From assembly GCA_963576725.1 (NCBI GenBank), contig OY755241.1, positions 53,261,955 to 53,325,954 on the forward strand: a DNA stretch of 64,000 nt, read 5' to 3'. Positions 55,561 through 64,000 of the stretch are shown here, piece by piece; within the stretch, counting starts at the first letter, position 1; each line of letters begins with the position of its first letter. The notes below the pieces were generated by a model, which saw only the letters and a list, made by a program, of their open reading frames with translations, did no database searches and was not told the origin of the DNA. The position numbers and the translations under genes were made by a program. This DNA is from Azorinus chamasolen. Taxonomy: Eukaryota > Mollusca > Bivalvia > Cardiida > Solecurtidae.

Positions 55561-55973
55561 GGTACAAAAATGAGTCATGCAGGAAACACCACATACAGAA
55601 CAAACAGTCGCCCGAACAGCAACACAAGGAAACAGCAAATGTTCATAACTATAAAAACAACAAGGGACGCACAAAGACAAAACAAACATACAATAGGGGG
55701 AAGATGGAAGTACCGCCTTGGAACGGTCAGTGACATACCCATTTTCTCACTTTGTTCATCAAATATGTTGGTGATGTGATTTACAAACTTTGTAAAATTA
55801 TTGGACATACCCATTTACCAATTTTCTCACTTTGTTCATCAAATATGTTAAAAATTCATTAAAAAGGGATATGATCCTGTAGTACTACAACATACTGCAT
55901 GTTTGGTTGTCAAGCCTTTTACAGTTGGCAATCACGCTGGCCTCTTTACATGTACGCCGACAAGAAAGGTTTG
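55561..55973. mobile_element. Naiad copy E, two fragments in head-on (inverted) arrangement
   Basis: 55561-55734 is the 3' end of the element in minus orientation (GTACAAAAATGAGTCATGCA at the tip, as in copy C). It is directly followed by 55735-55973 in plus orientation, coding the RT C-terminus from HTHFLTLFIKYV to TRKV, where it stops at the stop-codon position. A 68-bp segment is partly duplicated, as in copy D. Inverted pieces of this kind are typical of Penelope-like insertions. Confidence 0.75.
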
Positions 55974-56474
55974 AAAAATTTGAACAATCTTTGTAGAGGA
56001 CCATAAGATCATGCTACATACGAAATATCAATGGTCTAGGACAGAATGGTTTCAGAGAAGATTTTTAAAGATTTTCATATATTACTATATATTTGAAAAA
56101 AATGACCACGCCCTCTGGCGGCCATGTTTTTTGCCGGATCAAAATTCTTTTAACTTTTAAAGTCTATCAACTGAGAAACATTTTGGTGAAAACTATATTC
56201 AAATCGGACAAGTCATTCTGGAGAAGATTTTTCTAGATATTGCGTACAGTTGCCATGGCAACAAGACCGATGGCCCCGCCCACTATCTTTTAACAACTTT
56301 TGAAGCACCCACCCACAGTATGTATCTGACCAAGTTTGGTTACAATTGGGCAGTCGATTTCAGAGAAGAAGTCGTTTGAAATTGTTGACGGACAGACAGA
56401 CGGACAGACGGACGACGGACACAGGGGTATCACAATAGCTCACCTTGAGCACTTTGTGCTCTGGTGAGCTAAAA
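55974..56474 (+). repeat. Hairpin-ended element fragment (…CAGGTGAGCTAAAA type)
   Basis: It carries TTTGTAGAGGACCATAAGAT, ACCACGCCCTCTGGCGGCCA, GGACAGACGGACGACGGACA and the terminal stem AGCTCACCTTGAGCAC/GTGCTCTGGTGAGCT followed by AAAAA. Confidence 0.7.
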
Positions 56475-56688
56475 ATGGCGAGAGGGGAACCTTGTCTTTT
56501 TATATACACCATGACACGAGAATTCAGGCTTGTATAAAAACTGAGTTTTTGGGCAATCTATCGTAAGATTTGGACAAAGCAGTGTTTTTTATTCATTTAT
56601 ATCGATTTCATTTGTTCCTGTCATCGAGTGCCTATGATTTAGAGGTATACTGCATGGATAGTTTTTCACGACGAGAGTAAAGTGATGG

Positions 56689-57111
56689 GCGAGTGAGCGA
56701 GTTGGGTTTTACGGCACTGCGACTCTAAGTAGGTCATATAGCACCAATGACGAAAATTATGATGAAACGATGAAAATCAATAAAAAATCTCGATCAACGA
56801 GTCTGTAAATCATTAAAATATACGAAGATGAAAATGTAGAAAGGAATACAGAAATAAAATAATAGAACTGGTTAAACATTTATATTTTAGAATAAAGACC
56901 AGTCTCTTTCAAAAACGAAATTATATTCTCGTACGGAACTGTATTAAATAACTGTTGCATAGAATCAACAGAAAAGTATTTGTCTTATTATAGAAAGGTC
57001 AATACATTCAATCAAAAAATGTTTTACTGTGTATGGCTCTTGACAGAAGACACATTCTGGTTGAATTTCGCGCTTTAGTAAATAGGAATGAGTAATATGA
57101 GTGTCCGATGC
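56689..57111 (-). mobile_element. Nested LINE 3' tail with 14-bp target duplication
   Basis: GAGTAAAGTGATGG is present at 56675-56688 and 57112-57125. The insert is the RNase H C-terminus and 3' end of the same LINE family as at 1503, ending in the GAGTGAGCGAGTTGGGTTTT tail. Removing it restores the RT C-terminal frame. Confidence 0.85.
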
Positions 57112-57125
57112 GAGTAAAGTGATGG

Positions 57126-59000
57126 CTCATTCGCCTCAACATATAAACTTTTAGCAGGGGATATCCTAAAGGCACCCAATGCTAAACGTAAACCTTGGTG
57201 ATGAATTGGATCAAGCATCTGCAAGTATGATTTCCTTGCAGAGCCATATACAACACTACCATAATCCAGTTTGGACCTCACTAAACTTCTATACAATTTG
57301 AGCATTACATTGCGATCTGCACCCCATTCGGTATGTGCAAGAATGCGAAGCAATTTCAGTGTTTTCTGGCATTTAGCCTTTAAATATTTAATATGAGGTA
57401 TAAAGGAAAGTTTTTTGTCAAAAATGACAGAGAAATTTTGCCTGGTCTACAACAGGAATGGGATCACCATTCAAGTGCAACTCCGGATCATTGTGGAATT
57501 TTCTCAGTTGACAAATGTACATAATTTGTTTTAGACTTTGAAAATCTAAAACCGTTTTCAGTAGCCCATTTTTGAGCTTTATCAATGGACTGTTGAAGTT
57601 GACGTTCAACAGTACGCATGTGTTTAGAACGGTAACAAATTAAAGTCATCAACATACAATGAACAATCCGTGTCATTAGTAATAGATTGAACAATATTAT
57701 TAATTTTAACATTAAATAGAGTAACTGACAAAATACTTCCTTGTGGAACACCCATTTCCTGTTTTTGCATATCAGAAAGAGTAGTTCCAACGCGGACTTG
57801 AAATTCCCTATCATTTAAAAAGTTTTCAATAAAAACTGGAAGTCGACCTTTAAGTCCTGATTCATGAAGGTCTTTCATTATGCCATACTTCCAAGTTGTA
57901 TCGTAAGCTTTCTCAAGATCAAAGAAGACAGCAACTAAGTGCTCCTTGATGAAAGCTTCGCGAATAAATGTTTCCAACCTAACTAAATGATCATTTGTAC
58001 TTTTTTGGCTCCTGAATCCACTTTGATACTCCGTAATGAGGTTGTTGGATTCAAGATACCAAACAAGTCTTGCGTTAATCATGCGCTCCAAAGTTTTACA
58101 TACGCAGCTCGTCAAGGCTATGGGACGATAATTATTTGGATTTGTGTTATCTTTCCCTGGTTTTGGAACAGGAATGACTGTTGCCTGTCTCCAAAACTTG
58201 GGCAATTTACCACTTGACCATATATGGTTAAAATATCTAAAAAAAACATGCATACAATTTGAGGGCAAGTGCTTAAGAAATTGATAATGAATGTCATCAG
58301 GTCCAACAGCTGTATCATGCGATTTATTAAGAGAATCAAACAATCCTCTCTCAGTAAAAGGTAAATTGTAGCTTTCAGTGTTATGAGACGTAAAATTAAG
58401 TTTTTCCTTTTCTTTACTCTTTTTAATGTGTCTAAATTCAGGGGTAGACTTAGCTGATGAAGAGTTTTTAGCAAAAGCACCAGCTAAGGAATTGGCTATA
58501 TCTTTTACATCTGTTAATTTTTTATCATCTGCATTTAAATGTCCAAAAGAGGATTTACCTTTACCACTTATTTTACGCACCATATCCCATACCTTCTTTA
58601 CTGATGAACGACAATTTAATTTAGAAACATATTTCTTCCAAGACTGCGATTTAACAGTCTTGATAGTACGACGAGCTTTAGCCCTAAATACTCTAAAATG
58701 ATTTAAATTTTCCTGAGTAGGACTGACTTTAAATTTTCTAAGAGCTGCTTTACGTTTTCTAATAGCCTCCTTACATTCATCATCATACCACGGTTTAGGA
58801 GGTTTCTTTGGGTTTGATGAGGACTTTAGAATGCATTCTTCTGCCACTGAATATAAAATGGATGTAAATGTTTCAATGGGGTCATCACTATTTTCAAATA
58901 CATCTGATCTAATCTTTTCCCTACACAATATTTCAAACTTTTCCCAATTTGCTTTCTTGAGTTTCCAGCGAGGAACACACTCATCGACTGGAGAAGTAAA
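57126..59000 (-). pseudogene. LINE copy 4 reverse transcriptase (frameshifted at YVDD)
   Basis: Open from about 59000 to 57624: KPWYDDECKEAIRKRKAAL, FRVFRAKARRTIK, KVWDMVRKISGKGKSS, TAVGPDDIHYQFLKHLP, NPNNYRPIALTSC, FFDLEKAYDTTWKYG (motif A), GVPQGSILSVTLF (motif B) and CSLYVDDFN (motif C). A one- or two-base deletion just after YVDD shifts the frame. FSKSKTNYVHL, WGADRNVMLKLYRSL and SKLDYGSVVYGSARKSYLQM continue in other frames. It would copy the element RNA by target-primed reverse transcription, but the frameshifts inactivate it. It is the best preserved RT of this LINE family here. Confidence 0.83.
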
Positions 59001-59012
59001 CGATAAAAATTA

Positions 59013-59287
59013 GTAGCTTCTAGGACAGCAGCGTGCTCAGAATGAACATGCTTCTTAAACTAAGAATGCTTTGTAACTTGGCAACAGACCTAGAAACTAC
59101 AATGTTTTCAATTCCTGTTTCAAACCACTATCATTCTGCATATCATGAGCAATTAATATAAGCTCCATACTCAATTTGTATGAGAAGAAATTTAGTTGTT
59201 GCATGCTCAAATTCAGGAAGTTTCATAACCTCAGGCCCTAGTTTAACTATTTTACAGTCATATAGGTAAATGCAATAACTTTTTTAG
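59013..59287. other. No gene recognised
   Basis: Sequence between the LINE and the SET-like exon; ends in a T-rich tract suitable as a splice acceptor (CTTTTTTAG at 59279-59287). Confidence 0.4.
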
Positions 59288-59470
59288 CATAGATGGCAGT
59301 GCCACACAAAAGCACATTTGCCAGCTGGTCATTGACGCAGATCCTAAAGAGGCGAACGCCATCATTAACAAGAAACCCAAGCTATGCCTATTTGCCCGGA
59401 AAACAGTTGCTATAGGAGATGAGCTGTTGTACGACTAAGGCGATGATAAAAATATCTGGTGGAGAATGAA
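59288..59470 (+). pseudogene. SET-domain-like exon 1 (Tyr to stop)
   Basis: After a CTTTTTTAG acceptor the plus strand reads IDGSATQKHICQLVIDADP, INKKPKLCLFARKTVAIGDE, LLYD, TAA, GDDKNIWW. This matches the end of SET methyltransferase domains, where LCLFA..., I..G.E and LYDYGD form the cofactor and substrate pocket; the Tyr of DYGD is a TAA here. The exon is cut by a LINE tail at about 59466. It could be a processed or captured fragment of a KMT5A/SET8-like gene family member. It cannot produce a complete SET domain. Confidence 0.55.
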
Positions 59471-59640
59471 TGAATGGTGTTTTACGGCCCATCGACACTG
59501 ATGGTCATATAGAGCCGAATAAATAATGTAAATAAATCTATATGATGAAATCAAATAAAGACAATCTCACTAGATTATGTAAATGTCAGTCCCGATCAAC
59601 AGGATTGTAAATAAAATAAGGACAAAACATAATCGACATT
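59466..59640 (-). repeat. LINE/SINE 3' terminus of the (ATTC)n type
   Basis: The plus strand reads GAATGAATGAATGGTGTTTT, ACGGCCCATCGACACTGATG and GGTCATATAGAGCCGAATAA. It has the same layout as the (ACTC)n tails, differing in the tail motif. Confidence 0.7.
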
Positions 59641-59642
59641 CT

Positions 59643-61012
59643 AACAAGAGGGCCAGAATGGCTCCGACATCGCTCACTAGGCAATCAGAGGAGAAGATGT
59701 TCAAAGTTTTCACTATATGTTTCTAGAGAAAACTAGCCACCCCTTTTTTAAAAGTAATTTTTTATGACTTTTAAATCATGTGAAAGGTGAGGGACAGCAT
59801 ATTACAATTTTTTGAAGAATCGCCCATATAAATTTCGTAGAGGACCTGAACATGATGCTATGTGCCAAATATGAAAGCTGAGAACCGTTCAGTTTCAGAG
59901 AAGAATATATTTCAAAGTTTTACCATATATTTCTATTGAAAACTGGCTACCCCTGGGGCGGGGCCAATTTTGACCCCAGGGGCATAATTTATATAACTTT
60001 TGTAGAGGACCTGAACATGATGATATGTGCCAAATATGAAAGCTGGGAACCTTCCAGTTTCAGAAGAAAAGATTTTCAAAGTTGTCACTATATGTTTCTA
60101 TTCAAAACTGGCTACCCCAGGGGCATAATTTATATAACTTTTGTAGAGGACCTGAACATTATGCTATGTGCCAAATATGAAAAAGCTGAGAACCCTGTAG
60201 ATTCAGAGAAGATTTTCAAAGTTGTCACTATATGTTTCTAATGAAATCTGGCTACCCCTGGGGCGGGGCCAATTTTGAACCCGGGGGCATAATTTATATA
60301 ACTCTTGTAGAGGACCTGAACATGATGTTATGTGTCAAATATGAAAGCTGAGAACCTTCCAGTTTCTGAGAAGATTTTCAAAGTTGTCCCTATATGTTTC
60401 TATTCAGACATGGCTACCCCTGGGACAGGGCCAATTTTGACCCCTGGGGCATAATTAATATTCTTTTTGTAGAGAACCTGAATATGATCCTATGTGCCAA
60501 ATATGAAAGCTAAGAACCCTGTAGATTTAGAGGAGAAGATTTTCAAAGTTTTCACTATATGTTTCTATTGAAAACTGGCCACCCTTGGGGCGGGGTCAAT
60601 TTTGACCCTAGGGGCATAATGTATACGAGTGATTCTTCAAAAATTGGTAATTTTGCCTACAAATTTTTCAGAAACATTTTGCTCATAAAACCGTTTGCTT
60701 AACACGTATACCATAACTATGAACTGTCTTTGACTTATAAAAAGTAATGTCCGTGCCGATTGTTCAATAGAAAAAAGATTTTTTACATTTTTTAAATTGC
60801 CAATGACCTGAAAATTCATAAAAGTGCCAAATATGAAAGCTGAGAACCTTCCAGTTTCAGAAGAAAAGATTTTCAAAGTTGTCACTATATGTTTCTATTC
60901 AAAACTGGCTACCCCTGGGGCGGGGCCAATTTTGACCCCAGGGGCATAATTTATATAACTTTTGCATCATGTTCAGGTCCTCTACAAAAGTTATATAAAT
61001 TATGCCCCTGGT
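59643..61012 (+). repeat. Hairpin-started element with about seven units of about 160 bp and an inverted end
   Basis: It starts AACAAGAGGGCCAGAATGGC. Units match the 15561-17455 array. About 200 bp at 60625-60825 is foreign to the unit (TCTTCAAAAATTGGTAATTT). At 60938-61012 the unit folds back on itself: GGGGCATAATTTATATAACT against AGTTATATAAATTATGCCCC. Confidence 0.72.
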
Positions 61013-61555
61013 GGCACCCGCTTGTGGTGCTCTTGTTGGCATGCATGTTCATCTTGACAAGGCCTATCCACCCATACCAAAATGATAACAGACGAGCGTT
61101 TGCATCCGCTTACGGTGCTCTTGTTTTATATAATATCGCCTTCAGATCTGAAGTACAATTTCGAAAGTGTCAACACTTATAAGGCATATTGAATCAGAGA
61201 AAGTTTGAAAATGGGCGTATCATGTACCGTACGCGGTACTTATTTTTGCTTTGACAAAAAATTTGAATCAGATCTATATCATGTCGCAAGCAAAGAGAAC
61301 AGGCGATGATCAGTCAACTCCGATTGAAGCCTTCTGATCTGGGTCTACTGGGTAAATGTGATAAAATGTGCTCCTATGGAACAAATGCTCAATTTATCGC
61401 AATGGTTCAAAGAATTGACCTTTACAGAGGCGTAGAAAGGCATATTTATGGATGAAAGGGTTAATAAATGTGCATAAACTAAATAGTCAAAAGTGATTAT
61501 AGAATTTCATATACATGGACTGGGCTATATGCTTGAATTATAAATATTTTTCAGT
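61013..61555. other. No gene; repeat remnants including a degenerate hairpin
   Basis: 61025-61130 is the inverted match of 3890-3985. 61288-61350 is a degenerate MITE hairpin (GATCAGTCAACTCCGATTGA...). 61380-61465 resembles the 3215-3870 repeat in reverse. Confidence 0.45.
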
Positions 61556-61728
61556 ATGGATACTGATGATTGGTTTGGGGATGTTTGCCAAATGATAGAT
61601 GATGCATAACCATCTGACAGCAATGCAGTTACATGCATTTAAGGTGTTTGACAGCACGACAAATTTACTGCAAGGGGATAACATTGTTTACGATTATGAT
61701 GATGCAAGCTACATGGTGGAGAAGAAAG
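61556..61728 (+). pseudogene. SET-domain-like exon 2
   Basis: The exon lies between a TTTTTCAG acceptor (ends about 61555) and an AAGAAAG/GTAAAT donor. It reads MDTDDWFGDVCQMIDDA, a TAA, PSDSNAVTC, then in another frame STTNLLQGDNIVYDYDDASY and MVEKKG. The plan (GDVCQ-IDDA, NA-, a short gap, L-QGDNI-YDY) parallels the exon at 59288 and SET-domain ends. It is broken by one stop and one frameshift. Confidence 0.45.
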
Positions 61729-61729
61729 G

Positions 61730-62375
61730 TAAATAATTATACAATTTCACCATAGCATTTCTCTCATTTGCATTTCTTAAAGAATCTGGATCTGTGTAGA
61801 ACTGGTTGTGATGGTCAGTGGTCAGAATTGAATGATATTTGACAGAAATACTCTTCCTATGACGCTTTCCAAAATGGTATTTTGAAGGAGTAGTTGCCTC
61901 ATGTCCCTTTAAAAATTGCTGAAATTATGCTGATACATGTATCTCAAAAAACATGGCCACCAGGGACCGTGCTAAACTTCCTTATATAACTATATAGAAA
62001 ACTAAAATTATTCTTCTCAAAAGCTGGTGGTCCAGTTTGAATGGTATTTCGTAGGAATAGTGTTTTATACCAAAATTGCTAAAATCAAGTACAACAAAAG
62101 GTAAGTTCTGTCCTTCAAATCTATACATTGGTCTACCTAAGCTGAACATCATGAATTGACTGAAATACTGTTAAAGCGGTGTAAAACCCGATAAACCAAA
62201 TCAAACCGTATGTCACACATTCAGTATATGCATCGGTCTACCTAATCCTTACGTCCTACTTTGAATATATACGTCGGTCCACCTAATCCATGTTGTCCTT
62301 AAAATATATATATCTGGCATATGAGCACGAATGTTTTGGACATGGCAGAAACTGTAGAATCAATTTTAATCTATA
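61730..62375. other. No gene recognised
   Basis: AT-rich sequence; GTCTACCTAA/GGTCCACCTAATCC motifs recur three times near 62130-62290 as a loose repeat of about 80 bp. Confidence 0.4.
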
Positions 62376-62440
62376 AACAAACAAAGCAGACACTATCAGA
62401 TTGATTCTACAGAAGCTGTCTGATCTTTGTCTACCCTGTA
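62376..62440. repeat. Hairpin MITE core
   Basis: AAACAAAGCAGACACTATCA pairs with GCTGTCTGATCTTTGTCTAC. Naiad copy D begins immediately after it. Confidence 0.55.
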
Positions 62441-62448
62441 TATAAATG

Positions 62449-62829
62449 CGTTTAAAGGCTTTCTCTAAATTTTACTATCGAAATCTCTCACTTATTGGCA
62501 AGTACCAATGTAATCTCAAGGCGCTTCTGAGACACGGTATTTCACATCCTGAATTTTATGGTGATGTGATTTACAAACTTTGTAAAATTATTGGACATAC
62601 CCATTTTCTCACTTTGTTCATCAAATATGTTGGTGATGTGATTTACAAACTTTGTAAAATTATTGGACATACCCATTTTCTCACTTTGTTCATCAAATAT
62701 GTTAAAAATTCATTAAAAAGTTATATGATCCTGTAGTACTACAACATACTGCATGTTTGGTTGTCAACCCTTTTACAGTTGGCAATCACGCTGGCCTCTT
62801 TACATGTACGCCGACAAGAAAGGTTTAGT
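62449..62829 (+). pseudogene. Naiad copy D reverse transcriptase C-terminal fragment
   Basis: KCNLK-like LLRHGISHPEFYGDVIYKL then a repeated GDVIYKLCKIIGHTHFLTLF, a frameshift after KNSLK at about 62720, then the block ending TPTRKV and TAG at 62827-62829. There is no catalytic motif. It ends at the SECIS, as in copy C. Confidence 0.78.
62558..62702 (+). repeat. 68-72 bp tandem duplication in Naiad D
   Basis: GGTGATGTGATTTACAAACT to CATCAAATATGTT occurs twice. Copy E carries the same duplication, indicating a shared parent copy. Confidence 0.85.
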
Positions 62830-62889
62830 ACTCTATGAAGGTGACCTCTTAAATCCAGAAACGGAAGGAGAACGTCGGATATCTGTACT
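62827..62889 (+). promoter_or_regulatory. SECIS-like element of Naiad copy D
   Basis: Starts at the TAG stop: helix I AGTAC/GTACT, ATGA opposite GGAT, GGTG/CGTC (two wobbles), CTCTT/AGGAG, AAA, ministem TCC/GGA with loop AGAAAC. It is 63 nt, as in copies B and C. Confidence 0.75.
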
Positions 62890-63218
62890 ATTTCGTTTTT
62901 GTCGTACCCTTTATTACTTTTCTACAGTTACTCTGTTTGCAGCTCAATGATTGAGTACACTAGCAATCAATAGGTGGATACAGTTTGTTCACTTAAATGT
63001 TTTCGTTATACATGCACTTTACCACTGTATTTGCAGATTAGTCGGAGAGGGGATACGTTTATTTACACTGTCTTTTAGGGTGGGGATGGAATAAGTGTGA
63101 GGTTGGGCGCCCATAAACCGGTTTAACCTCCCAGTGACTTTTGTCACTGACTGTTCCAAGGCGGTACTTCCATCTTCCCCCTATTGTATGTTTGTTTTGT
63201 CTTTTGATGTTTTTTATA

Positions 63219-64000
63219 CAGTGAGGTCTCGTTAATCCGGAATTCGTTAATCCGGAAAACTCGCGATCCGGACGAAAGTCGTGGGGAACGGATTTTTTGT
63301 GCAGTAAATTGACTCGTTACATCCGGAAATTCGCGTTCCGGAACCGGACATAGATTTCCGGTAACCAATCTATGTATTTACCTGTATTTGTGACTCGTTA
63401 ATCCGGCCGGGTCAGTAGCCCCGGGGCTTAATTGCCCACCCCTGACACTTAACAATAGTGCACAGCGGAGGTGCGAATACTTGTGTTTACAATCACGGGC
63501 ATGGGTAAAACAACCCCCGACTGTGTGCAAACTGGCTATTTATCAAAGCATATGGCACGCGGGTAGTGATGTTTGATATTCGTTAATGTTCCTTAATGAG
63601 ATGCACACTCGCCCAATTAATTTGTTACGTTAAAACCGCGCCGCCATCGTTAAACTGTTAATCACCGTAAATGATTTGCTAATTCATTATTTATCGGGGA
63701 TTCCCGCTATTTAGGGATTCCCTAAGATTCTAACTCACGCGTGAGCTGGCTGGTTCCCGACTTACAAGTACATGTACGCGGATGGAATATTCGGGAAACC
63801 AGTCATGTCAAACATGGAGATCTACGTCGATTTTACAAAAATTGCCCGCAGGCATATTCGATAATCCACATTGTACAACTAAAATGAGAGAACTGACACT
63901 TATGGATAGGGTACAAAAAGCATTTAGAACGACAAACAAGGCAATTATTTTGATATGACTTGCGATTATTACGGGCATATGCACACATGAACGTTACAAG
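63219..64000 (+). mobile_element. pogo/Tigger-like DNA transposon terminus (runs off window)
   Basis: After TATA, CAGTGAGGTCTCGTTAATCC begins, the CAGT...CGTTAATCCGGA layout of pogo/Tigger inverted repeats. TTAATCCGG recurs at about 63234, 63248 and 63407, with ACATCCGGAAATTCGCG in between, as subterminal repeats. The other terminus and a transposase are not in the window. It could also be a MITE of that family. Confidence 0.5.

Larger units (their letters stand above)
56475..59012 (-). mobile_element. LINE copy 4 (endonuclease end plus RT) with nested LINE tail
   Basis: On the minus strand it runs from the endonuclease C-terminus (CVPRWKLKKANWEKFEILC at about 58980) through the RT to a C-terminal segment that continues across the nested insertion (EANEPSLYS, then RREKLSMQYTSK). 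The 5' part and RNase H are absent. Confidence 0.8.
62449..63207 (+). mobile_element. Naiad copy D (5'-truncated)
   Basis: It contains the RT C-terminus (from KAFSKFYYRNLSLIGKYQC), a 68-bp internal duplication, the SECIS-like element and most of the 3' UTR, ending at TTTGTTTTGTCTTT. It is closest to copies C and E. The last part of the UTR present in C is missing. Confidence 0.78.

Overview
This window looks like mobile-element-dominated DNA from an animal nuclear genome, most likely a bivalve mollusc. It is AT-rich, intron-bearing and highly repetitive, and no intact host gene could be identified. The bivalve assignment is inference. It rests on selenocysteine-coding Naiad-type Penelope-like elements, which as I recall have been reported from clams, and on arrays of about 135-210 bp tandem units inside short elements with hairpin ends, a style common in bivalves.

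Layout. 1-3156: a decayed Mutator-like transposase gene (minus) split by Naiad copy A (plus, 6-bp target duplication), which is itself split by a 5'-truncated LINE carrying RNase H. 3.2-8.1 kb: three kinds of short tandem arrays. 8.46-10.55 kb: a two-exon THAP/DDE transposase pseudogene (minus). 12.4-15.3 kb: decayed Naiad copy B (minus). 15.56-18.4 kb: hairpin-ended elements with an array of about 162-bp units. 19.1-20.3 kb: LINE reverse transcriptase (minus). 20.6-21.0 kb: a DDE transposase fragment. 21.9-22.75 kb: a decayed OB-fold/zinc-finger gene (minus). 23.8-24.8 kb: a second LINE RNase H copy. 26.17-27.02 kb: a Tc1/mariner-like element. 27.9-38.85 kb: a helentron-type Helitron (minus) encoding a protease-like domain, Rep, Pif1 helicase and a C-terminal endonuclease, interrupted by Naiad copy C (about 28.56-32.16 kb). 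41.76-43.74 kb: an array of about 146-bp units. 43.74-48.1 kb: a LINE with two nested insertions. 49.67-52.87 kb: a composite repeat. 53.1-53.55 kb: a second OB-fold/zinc-finger gene (plus). 55.56-55.97 kb: rearranged Naiad copy E. 56.5-59.0 kb: a LINE with a nested LINE tail flanked by a 14-bp target duplication. 59.29 and 61.56 kb: two SET-domain-like exons. 62.45-63.21 kb: Naiad copy D. 63.22 kb onward: a pogo/Tigger-like terminus.

The most notable system is Naiad copy C. From about 32161 to the TAG at 29072 it is one reading frame of about 1030 codons with no frameshift, no TAA and no TAG, but three in-frame TGA codons. One replaces the first Cys of the GIY-YIG zinc-binding set, one makes a U-x-C out of the C-x-C linker motif, and one lies just before the reverse transcriptase core and is shared with copy B. 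Directly at the stop codon a 63-nt SECIS-like stem-loop can be drawn. The same structure, with compensatory changes, follows copies B and D and the truncated copy A. The Naiad frame is also continuous with the helentron helicase frame upstream, so the host element reads straight into the guest.

Most other protein-coding pieces are broken by frameshifts, nonsense codons or truncation. They are annotated as pseudogenes or element fragments.
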